Part shown: positions 33,801-45,000 of the stretch, piece after piece | Position numbering within the stretch: the stretch's first letter is position 1 | Layout of the letters: the number at the start of each line of letters is the position of its first letter | From: Hypomesus transpacificus | Lineage: Eukaryota > Chordata > Actinopteri > Osmeriformes > Osmeridae | Assembly (NCBI RefSeq): GCF_021917145.1 | Contig: NC_061061.1 | Location: 736,070-800,069, forward strand | DNA: 64,000 bases | Reading direction: 5' to 3' | Notes under the pieces: model-generated | The model's database searches: none | Told to the model about the DNA's origin: nothing | The model's input: the letters and a program-made list of their open reading frames with translations, nothing else | Translations under genes and position numbers: made by a program

Positions 33801-36800
33801 TGTAAACATCCTCTGCCAAACCTCTCCTGTGTTTGCTGTCCTCCCACATCACAAGTCACCATGGTTGTGGGCGGAGTCGGGGATGGGGGGGGTTGTTTCC
33901 CTTCTTTTAAAGCTTTCCCCAAATCGTAACTCCCCAAATGTTTTAGTTTCTTTTTAATGGTTAATTGTATTGACGAGTAAGTACTTTACATGTAGAGTCT
34001 TGCAGCTGTGTTTTCCATGTTGATGATGCTGACATCATTCCTGAATGAGTGTAGCAGGTGTAGGCACGTGGACCACCCCCTTTCCTAAACACCCCTTTAA
34101 CCAGCTACGCCACTGAAAAGCTAGGTCTTTAGTGGCGTGGGTGGGCAGTGTTTATAATGAGGACCGGGTTAACCAGTTTAACTCAGTCACATTAGCGTGC
34201 AGCAGAACCATCCCTCTATAAACATGTGTAGTGGGTCCATGGTGTTGCTGATGGTGATGTCATCCTCAGCGTGTCCAAGTTTGACGAGCGGAGCTGCTTC
34301 CTGTACGTCCTCTACAACTCTGACGACTTCCAGCTGTGCTTTCCCAGCGAACTCCACTGTAAAGGGTGAGCCTCACTGCGTGTGGGGGGGTGTGCGCGTG
34401 CATGACCAAGTGTGTGTTTGTCTGTAAGCATGGGTGTGTTTACAGGTGTGCGTGTGTGTGTGAGCGCCCCAGGGCATTCGTTACGCCCTGTGTTCTGGCA
34501 GGTTCTGTGAGCTGGTGAACTCTCTCCTGAGACAGACGGAAGCTACACAGGAGGATCCCAGCTCTCTGACTGCAGGAGTACTGGAGGTTAGATATTCCCT
34601 TCCCCTCTCCCTGTTCCTCTCTCTCCCTCCCCCTCCCTCTCTCCTACCTTGGCTACTCTCCCTTCTTCCCTCCCCCTCTGCCACACTGTGTGTTTGTGCG
34701 TGTTTGTCAGTGGTGTCTTGGAAGACATCTGTTTTTCAGCTCCCTTTCCACATATTTGGTTATGGTAGCCTGTGAAATTCCACATCTATTCCCAGCAACA
34801 CAAACACACACACACGCATGTACTGCACACACATCTACGTTCTGTCCCACGACCAAATGCACATACAACACACACTTGCAACACACACACAGTCCTATGC
34901 AGACACACACAGTCCTATGCACACACGGTTGTGATCCGAGCGGGTGGTCTCCCTCCGGTAGTTCATCTACGAGACCAGCCCCAGCGGAGACAAGGTGGTT
35001 CTGGGTAAAGGCACGTACGGAGTGGTGTACGCTGGGAGAGACCTGAGCAACCAAGTACGCATCGCCATCAAGGAGATACCAGAGAGAGACAGCACGTAAG
35101 GAACACACACACACTCTCTCCTCCCTTCTCACTCCATCATCCCAGGGACCTGGGGATGGGTGTAGCTCGAGGTTAGAGTATTTGACTGCAGATCAAGAGG
35201 TCCCAGGTTCAAATCCCCCTTCTGGCCAGTGCTTTGGATAAAGGCGTCTGCTAAATGATCACATGATTATCTGAAAGGCTATAATAGTTTACTGTAGTTA
35301 ACTAAAGTGCAGCCCTGTGATTGGAAAACATGTTTTCCCAGGAGCACTAATGGATATTTCTAGAAACTATTTGGCAGCCATCTCCCTGTGCAGCTCCACC
35401 CCAGAACAGTTTTCCCCACAGACTGTGCATGTTTACCAGGCCTCGACCTACAGTCTCTGAGCTTCAGAGCTGATCTCTCAGAGGGGCTAGTGGCCCCAAG
35501 CCTGACAAGCAGGAAGGGGATATTATGAAGCTCACCCTCTGCAGGCCACAGAACGGGCTCTGTCTCTCCTATGTGACAGCTGCTTCAGTATTACTCAAAT
35601 AGAATCCTTCTGTTTTCAAACTAATGTAGCATTCAGCGGTTCACCACCCTCCCACTCTGCTGGTCATGACCTCGTGACCTCGCCCCTCTGTGTGGTTGTT
35701 GACAAAGCTGGAAGTTACATGAAGCTAGCTAGCTAGCTAGCTATGTTTATTAGCGTCCTAGTTTGCATTGTCTGTTTTACATTAGACAAACAAAAGGGTG
35801 GTGACATAGCTAAGCTAGTGCTAACGACTGCGTGTGTGTGTGTCCAGTTACTCCCAGCCCCTCCATGAAGAGATCGCCCTGCACAAGCGTCTGAAACACA
35901 GGAACATTGTGCAGTACCTGGGCTCAGTCAGCCAGGACCACTTCATCAAGATCTTCATGGAGGAAGTTCCTGGAGGTACAACCCCTCTTCTGGGTCTGTC
36001 TGTCTCTAACCCTGGAGGTACACCCCCAGCAGGTGTCTTCTGGTCCTGTCTGTCTCTCTAGTCTCTGGTCCTAGCTGTCTGTCTCTCTAGTTCTAGCTGT
36101 CTGTCTCTTTAGTCTCTGGTCCTAGCTGTCTGTCTCTCTCGTCTCTAGTTCTAGCTTTCTGTCTGTCTAGTCTCTGGTCCTAGCTGTCTGTCTCTCTAGA
36201 CTCTGCTCCTAGCTGTCTGTCTCTCTAGTTCTAGCTGTCTGTCTCTTTAGTCTCTGGTCCTAGCTGTCTGTCTCTCTCGTCTATAGTTCTAGCTTTCTGT
36301 CTCTCTAGTCTCTGGTCCTAGCTGTCTGTCTCTTTAGTCTGTAGTTCTAGCTGTCTGTCTCTCTAGTCTCTGGTCCTAGCTGTCTGTCTCTCTAGTCTCT
36401 GGTCCTAGCTGTCTGTCTCTCTAGTCTCTGGTCCTAGCTGTCTGTCTCTTTAGTCTCTAGTCCTAGCGGTCTGTCTCTCTAGTTTCTGGTCCTAGCTGTC
36501 TGTCTCTAGTTCTAGCTGTCTGTCTCTCTAGTCTCTGGTTCTAGCTGTCTGTCTCTGCCTCAACCCCTTACTTGTTTATTTCATACATTCATTCCAGAAT
36601 CATCTCTCGCTGGCCATCATGTTCACACCAGCTGTGTGTGGCGTGTTGTAGAAATGTTGGTCATATGCATAGATGCTCTGAACTTAGGCTAGAGAAGGAC
36701 TGTGTCCTGTTTCATTGTTTGTGTTCATTAAAAGTATTGTTTGAAGATGGAACGAACGATCTGCGTGGATGGCACCCCCTTCGTTAATGACTGATCAGCA

Positions 36801-39800
36801 AAGCTTTGTTTATTCATATGTAATTGTATAGTCTAAATAAATTGTATTGAAACCGCCGTCTTTGACTATATTCAAATCAACACAGTCCAGCAAGACATTT
36901 TCTTTGACAGTTGTGACATGATGTCATCCTTGGAGATGATTCTGAGGAGCTGGATTGTGAGGATTTGGGCGTAGCTTCAGTTGTAATTAGCAGGGCATGT
37001 CTCTCACCTCAGTGGTGTGGTGGATTCATACTTCTGTGTAGGGATCCAGACAGGCCAGTTACGACACACATCTATTCTGGGTTCCAGGAACTTGCCGTCT
37101 GAGTGTGACAGGAAGTCAGGGCGTGTTAGGGGAGTGAACAACTGGGATTTCACCATAATGTGGGGACACTGCGATCCATGTGGGGAGTGTTGCCCCTGGT
37201 GGCTGGTGTCCATATAACCCTCAAAGCAACATCCTGAAAAACTAACTAGCTAACTATGTTCCCTTTATCGAGATGGTTAAAGACTGGAAATGGGGACATT
37301 TGAAGGACATATGGATTGGTCCTAGCAGCGCATCGTAGATCTAGCTCTTGTAGAAGGTGAAGCCCTGTGTTCCTCCGCCCCCGTCAGGCAGCCTGTCGTC
37401 GCTGCTGCGCTCCAAGTGGGGGCCCCTGAAGGACAACGAGGCCACCATCACCTTCTACACCAAACAGATCCTGGAGGGACTCCGATATCTCCACGACAAC
37501 CAGATTGTCCACAGAGACATCAAGGTGGGCCTCTAAATAGTTACATGTTGCACCATGTTGATTTTGCTGCAATGCACTATGCAGTATTTTAATTGAGATG
37601 TTAGTGTTGCACACAAAGTATTCTTTTTGTTAGCCGTGCCTGGAAGCTGAAAAGATGTAATGACCATGGTAGTTCCTGTGTTGTCCACTAGGGGGATAAT
37701 GTGCTGATCAACACTTACAGTGGCGTTCTGAAGATCTCTGATTTCGGAACATCTAAACGCTTGGCTGGAATCAACCCCTGTACAGAGACCTTCACTGGTG
37801 AGGAGGGAGGGATGGAGGGACTACCTGTAGCACATGTGTGGTAATGTATGAAGTGTGTAGCATACAACTACTTATAAATGTATGTATGTTCATGTATGTA
37901 TTGTAATGCATGAAGTGTGTGGTTATGTATAAAGTATACCATCAGGTATGAAGTGTGTGTGTGTGTGTGTGTGTGTACCTCATGTGCTGTGGAGCATGTG
38001 GGCTCAGTGCTGGCTGTGCTGTGTTCCAGGTACTCTGCAGTACATGGCCCCAGAGATCATAGACCAGGGACCCCGGGGCTACGGCAAGCCGGCGGACATC
38101 TGGTCCCTGGGCTGCACTGTCATAGAGATGGCCACGGGCAAGCCCCCCTTCCACGAGCTGGGAAGCCCTCAGGCAGCCATGTTCAAGGCAACACACCCTC
38201 ACCTCAGCCTGTTCTGATCTGTAGCTTACTGGTTAGAGCATTCATTGGACTGCAGATGTAAGAGGCCGCAGGTTCAAATACCGCCTGGACTGCACGTCTC
38301 TGTGGATAAAAGTGTACATTATGATTATTATTACAGTACATTTAGGAAAATAGGACGCATTTTCTATAAACCGCACCCCACCAGAATAGGAACTTTGTGT
38401 TTGTAAATCTGAGTATAAACCGCGCGGGAATACATGCCGCACTTGATACGGGAACAATGATACCAAGCAATGCACGAGTATAGGCGATCTTGTAGGATGT
38501 ATAAAACACTTCGAAAACTAAAGTAAGTGCGTAACGTATGTTTTCTATTGCCCAGGAATAAACTAATATTTACCTTTAGACGCGTGAGTTCTAAATATTT
38601 CCGACAGTCCCCAAAGCGCAAGTTATTTTTCTGAAACGGCAGCTAGCTAGCTTTAGTTAGCTGACGGGCTAAGTTAGCTAGCATAATACTCGTAGCAATG
38701 CTACTACCATGCAATGTTGTTACTTGTCTCATTTAGTACATTATGAAGCCATACTAAAGCGTTTGTGCCATAGTTTTTGTTCATTGGAAGATATTCAGTT
38801 GGAATGTTTGAAATCGCATGCGACGTTACGCTGTGAGACCCGCATTCGAACGATCACATATGTGCGGCACTACTCCTTAACGAGTTAAATAGCATTCAGA
38901 AAAGTGTTTCTACTGTTGTTTTGTTATAAAACCATGCTTTAAGCCGCATCGAAATGTAAACCGCACCACCACAAGAACGATGTAAAATCGGGGTATAACC
39001 CGCGGCTTTTGTCAGAAAAATTTTGAAGGTGCTAGGATCTGGGGTTATGGAACACCCAGGCTGTTATGGAACACCCAGGCTTGGTCTGTTGAGCAGACAG
39101 CTACAGCAGGGCATGGCGTCTGCATGGACACCTGAGTACCACAACAGGAAGTTGGTGACTCACAGGAAGCCCGCTCTTCCACACCTATGTAGCACCTCAC
39201 CACAGCACAGATGTGAAAGTTCAGGGCAAAAAGCAGAATACCTCAGTTTCACCCACATCTGCTAATCAGAACAGAACAGTGCAGCTGCAGAAGAACTGTC
39301 TGATCCTGAATGCTGACACCTCCACCAGCTTGACGAGGGAAGGTCATGTGATCTGCAGGTGGGCATGTTCAAGATCCACCCGGAGGTTCCTGCCTGCATG
39401 TCTGACGAGGCGAAGCGCTTCCTAATGAGCTGCTTCAACCCCGACCCGGATGGCAGGGCCACGGCCTCCCTGCTCCTGAGGGACGGGTTCCTGAGAACCA
39501 GCCCCAGGAAGAGGACCAGGCCCCGGCCGGAGCCCCAGACCCAGATCCCCCTCTCTGCAGGTCAGATCCCCCTCTCTGCAGATCAGATCCCCCTCTCTGC
39601 AGATCGCACCCCCCTCTCTGCAGGTCAGATCCCCCTCTCTGCAGATCAGATCCCCCTCTCTGCAGATCGCACCCCCCTCTCTGCAGGTCAGATCCCCCTC
39701 TCTCCAGATCAGATCCCCCTCTCTGCAGATCGCACCCCCCTCTCTGCAGATCAGATCCCCCTCTCTGCAGATCAGACCCCCCTCTCTGCAGATCAGACCC

Positions 39801-41959
39801 CCCTCTCTCCAGATCAGATCCCCCTCTTTGCAGATCAGATCCCCCTCTCTGCAGATCAGATCCCCCTCTCTCCAGATCAGATCCCCCTCTCTGCAGATCA
39901 GATCCCTCTCTCCAGATCAGATCCCCCTCTCTGCAGATCAGATCCCCCTCTCTGCAGATCAGACCCCCCTCTCTCCAGATCAGACCCCCCTCTCTCCAGA
40001 TCAGATCCCCCTCTCTGCAGATCAGATCCCCCTCTCTGCAGATCAGATCCCCCTCTCTGCAGATCAGATCCCCCTCTCTCCAGATCAGATCCCCCTCTCT
40101 GCAGATCAGATCCCCCTCTCTGCAGGTCAGATCCCCCTCTCTCCGGGTCAGGACCCCCTGTACTGCCTGTCTCAGGAGGTTATCCAGAGCAAACATCCAG
40201 AGGCTTCACCTGCTCCAGAGGCTTCACCTGCCACTTCTATGAACTGATGTGATACAGAATACCAGCGCAGCATGTCTGATCTGTGAACTGATGTGATGCA
40301 GAATACCAGCGCAGCATGTCTGATCTGTGAACTGATGTGATGCAGAATACCAGCGCAGCATGTCTGATCTGTGAACTGATGTGATGCAGAATACCAGCGC
40401 AGCATGTCTGTGCCTGTCGCGGTGTTTGTGGAGGACACGACCTCTGACATGGTCGACCTCTCCTGCTCCCTCGACCTGCGCTGGTCGAAGTCTGGCCTCA
40501 GGGGAAGTGACATCGCCGAAAGCCCGCCTACCAGCAGCTGCTTCCTGCCGTGAGTCATTAGTGACAGGCGTCTCGTACCTCACGCTACTTTGTGATATCC
40601 AGCAGCACTGCTGTGGAAGTTTTAAGCCTTATCTTTAATAGCACTTATCCTAAGTGGATGCACTCTTTAATGGGTTTTAATCAATCTCGTTTTTGCTATT
40701 TATTGATGGCTTGAATTCGTTTTTTAACGACCTAGCGCCCTGAGATTGCCCACAGTGAAGGGACCAGTATAAATAGGGTGGAAGGCATTAGTACTATTAT
40801 TATTACTATTATTATTGAAAAAGCAAGTCCTGTTTCTGTTCAAATGGAAGCTGTGGGTGGGTGTCTTATGTTTGACATCTCTGCTTTGTTGAGAGCCAGC
40901 GACAGTATTACAGGGACAGGGAGAGAGGGGGGAGAGAGAGGGGGGAGAGAGAGGGGGGAGAGAGAGGGGGGAGAGAGATGGGGGAGAGAGAGGGGGGAGA
41001 GAGAGGGGGGAGGACATGTAGGAAATGGCCCAGGCTGGAATCGAACCAGAGCCCCTGCAGTAGGGCCTCGGCCTACGAGGCTCGCCCCTGAGGTGGTTTG
41101 TTGACGCGTGTGGCGCCCCCTGGTGTCCAGGGTTCCGGAGGAGCCTGTGGGGGACCTGGGCAGCCCCTCGTCCACGGGGGAGAACCTGGGCCTGTTCCTG
41201 CTGAGGAAGGACAGCGAGAGGAGGGCCACCCTGCACAGGGTCCTGACAGACGACATTAGCCTCGTCCTCGCCAACATCCAGGACACGCTGCCTCCGGTAG
41301 GGCTGGGACACCACTCTCTGAATGTGGTGTGTGTGTGTGTGACTGTCTGTGTCTGTGTCTGACTGTGTGTATCTGTGTGTGTGTGTGTGCATTCCTTCCT
41401 CGGACCTCGCTTCTCTCAGAAGACAGAGGGGGCGTGTGTCACTGTGGAACACATCTGCGATCTGATTGGCTGCCTGAGGGAGAACATCCGCTCCCCGGAC
41501 AGAAAGTTGCTGACCAGCAGTCTCCTGAAGCTGCGCGCTTCGCTGCTGGCCGCCGCAGTACCCCTCAACAGCCTGCAGGCGGTGCTGTTCAGCTTTCAGG
41601 ACGCGGTAGGTCTCCACACTCATCAGAGGGGGTGCAAAGAGGCTCTGGGGTTTGTAAAGCAGGAGGTGTGTAGTAATAAATGAAATCTAATATATGAAGT
41701 GTGTAGTTATGTATGATGTGTGTGGTAAAGTATGTACGGAAATGTGTGGTAAATGTATGAAGTTTGTTAGAATATATAAATGGTGTGTGAAATGTATAGT
41801 AACCCTCACCTAGGATAGCAGAACAAACCTGGGTTTGTGTGTGTGTAGGTGAAGAAGGTTCTGAGGCATCAGCAGGTGAAGCCTCACTGGATGTTTGCTC
41901 TGGATAACCTCCTGAGACAGGCCGTACGGGACGCCATCACAGTGCTGCTGCCAGGTAAC

Positions 41960-42019
<60 letters not shown>

Positions 42020-45000
42020 AGGTGAGACCCTCTGTCTCTCTCTCTCCCTCTCTTTCTCACTCCTCCATGTTTTCCAGCGCTCAGGCTCCAGCTTCAGTCG
42101 TCCTTTGAGACGGAGGACAGCTCCTCTGACCGGGAGCATGCAGGTGATCCTGAGCTTCCTGAAGTGTTTCCTCCAGCTCTGCCGGGGGCGACAGAGGCCC
42201 CGGAGGACGCCGCGGCCAGCCTCGACTCGCCTACCGCCCTCGCCCTCAGCAGCTTCTGCCCCCTCAGTCAGGAGCTGAGAAACCTACGACTGGAGACCAG
42301 AAGGTGCCGAAACAGTGTTTGTTTTCTTGTCTGCTCATTAATTCCTAGTTCATTCAATAGTTAGGAATCTTAACCGTTTTTAGATCATAGTAAACACTAG
42401 CAGTAGCTAACATCCTGTACAGAGGCCTACTTCAACATTTAACAAACCCATTGGTCTATCATGTTCTTACTGACAACCAATAATTTAAAATTTGTAAGGT
42501 AAAATAATCTTTATTTGTAAGGTCCCTTTTACTGATGGGGTGAGGAGTAAGTAATGGGGGTAGTGAAGGAGGTAGTGATGGTGTCGGTTTGCGTTCCAGA
42601 CTGCTAACTCAGCTGGAGCTGAAAGAGAGGGAGTACCAGGATCTGGTCAGGATGTCCGTCCACAGGAAGCAGGAAGAGATCGACCATCTCAGGCAGGCTG
42701 CGAACCCCCCAGGTCTGTATGGCCTCACCTCCACGCCGTCCAATCTCACTCTGAGCACAGTGCATCATCGCTGGGCCAGGCTTTCTGTGGCCGAGCACAC
42801 CTTCAGATGTTTATTCAGGAGGATGCAGGGAGATTCATATTTTGGGCCGTGTCTATAGTGCGTTCATGGACCTTGTAATGAGAAGGATGTGGTTTGCTGC
42901 CACCTCTGGACGTGGTGTGGTACTACAGGGAGGCAGAGGGGTGTGGTACTACAGGGAGGCAGAGGGGTGTGGTGTGGTACTACAGGGAGGCAGAGGGGTG
43001 TGGTACTACAGGGAGGTTAGGGTTACTACAGGGAGGCAGAGGGGTGTGGTACTACAGGGAGGCAGAGGGGTGTGGTACTACAGGGAGGCAGAGAGGTGTG
43101 GTACTACAGGGAGGCAGAGGGGTGTGGTGTGGTACTATAGGGAGGCAGATGGGTGTGGTACTACAGGGAGGCAGAGGGGTGTGGTGTGGTACTACAGGGA
43201 GGCAGAGGGGTGTGGTACTACAGGGAGGCAGAGGGGTGTGGTACTACAGGGAGGCAGAGGGGTGTGGTGTGGTGCTACAGGGAGGCAGAGGGGTGTGGTA
43301 CTACAGGGAGGCATGGGGTGTGGTACTACAGGGAGGCAGAGGGGTGTGGTGTGGTACTACAGGGAGGCAGAGGGGTGTGGTGTGGTACTACAGGGAGGCA
43401 GAGAGGTGTGGTACTACAGGGAGGCATGGGGTGTGGTACTACAGGGAGGCAAAGGGGTGTGGTGTGGTACTACAGGGAGGCAGAGGGGTGTGGTGTGGTG
43501 CTACAAGGAGGCAGACGGGTGTGGTACTACAGGGAGGCAGAGGGGTGTGGTACTACAGGGAGGCAGAGGGGTGTGGTGTGGTACTACAGGGAGGCAGAGG
43601 GGTGTGGTACTACAGGGAGGCAGAGGGGTGTGGTACTACAGGGAGGCAGAGGGGTGTGGTGTGGTGCTACAGGGAGGCAGAGGGGTGTGGTACTACAGGG
43701 AGGTTAGGGTTACTACAGGGAGGCAGAGGGGTGTGGTACTACAGGGAGGCAGAGGGGTGTGGTACTACAGGGAGGCAGAGGGGTGTGGTACTACAGGGAG
43801 GCAGAGGGGTGTGGTACTACAGGGAGGCAGAGGGGTGTGGTACTACAGGGAGGCAGAGGGGTGTGGTGTGGTGCTACAGGGAGGCAGAGGGGTGTGGTGT
43901 GGTACTACAGGGAGGCAGAGGGGTGTGGTGTGGTACTACAGGGAGGCAGAGAGGTGTGGTGCTACAGGGAGGCAGAGGGGTGTGGTACTACAGGGAGGCA
44001 GAGGGGTGTGGTACTACAGGGAGGCAGAGGGGTGTGGTACTACAGGGAGGCAGAGGGGTGTGGTACTACAGGGAGGCAGAGGGGTGTGGTACTACAGGGA
44101 GGCAGAGGGGTGTGGTGTGGTGCTACAGGGAGGCAGAGGGGTGTGGTGTGGTGCTACAGGGAGGCAGAGGGGTGTGGTGTGGTACTACAGGGAGGCAGAG
44201 AGGTGTGGTACTACAGGGAGGCATGGGGTGTGGTACTACAGGGAGGCAGAGGGGTGTGGTGTGGTACTACAGGGAGGCAGAGGGGTGTGGTGTGGTGCTA
44301 CAGGGAGGCAGAGGGGTGTGGTACTACAGGGAGGCAGAGGGGTGTGGTACTACAGGGAGGCAGAGAGGTGTGGTACTACAGGGAGGCAGAGGGGTGTGGT
44401 GTGGTACTACAGGGAGGCAGAGGGGTGTGGTGTGGTACTACAGAGAGGCAGAGAGGTGTGGTGCTACAGGGAGGCATGGGGTGTGGTACTACAGGGAGGC
44501 AGAGGGGTGTGGTGTGGTGCTACAGGGAGGCAGAGGGGTGTGGTGTGGTGCTACAGGGAGGCAGAGGGGTGTGGTGTGGTGTGGTACTACAGGGAGGCAG
44601 AGGGGTGTGGTGTGGTATTACAGGGAGGCAAGATCTGTCGGCAGATAGCCAAGATCTGTCGGCAGATAGCCAAGATCTGTCGGCAGATAGCCAAGATCTG
44701 TCGGCAGATAGCCAAGATCTGTCGGCAGATAGCCAAGATCTGTCGGCAGATAGCCAAGATCTGTCGGCAGATAGCCAAGATCTGTCGGCAGATAGCCAAG
44801 ATCTGTCGGCAGATAGCCAAGATCTGTCGGCAGATAGCCAAGATCTGTCGACAGATAACCACGCCAGCAGATATCCTACATTCTGATTCTGAGTCAGGTT
44901 TAGGACCCTACAGTTTTACATTTTCATGTTATTGTTGACATTTGATTTATGTATCCCAACGCCTTCGGATCTTGTGTTTCCTGTAGAGAGACGCGCTGCG

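Larger units (their letters stand above)
38188..39358 (+). other. map3k6: GC-AG intron 18 of map3k6
   Basis: Exon 18 ends QAAMFK (TTCAAG) and the intron begins GCAACA; exon 19 starts GTGGGCATGTTCAAG after CTGCAG. MFK|VGMFK is the conserved ASK junction. No GT donor is available nearby. Retention would add ATHPHLSLF and a stop, truncating the kinase C-lobe. Confidence 0.75.

Noticed and set aside
35156..35265. Possible tRNA gene
   Set aside because: A and B boxes are present, but the arms do not pair as a tRNA and the SINE tail GGATAAAGGCGTCTGCTAAA follows. Treated as a SINE, like 423, 13165, 38218 and 47830.
39435..40196. 253-codon minus-strand frame beginning [12 protein letters not shown]
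   Set aside because: The start is the inverted exon 23 fragment and the rest is the antisense of the 21-bp coding array; not an independent gene.
41025..41095. tRNA-like sequence on the minus strand before map3k6 exon 21
   Set aside because: The B box is good, but the CT-rich tail and surrounding sequence fit a teleost SINE.
42842..44938. Plus-strand frames of 375-698 codons rich in [11 protein letters not shown]
   Set aside because: They translate the 26/31-bp intronic array of map3k6; conserved exons on either side join across it in phase.
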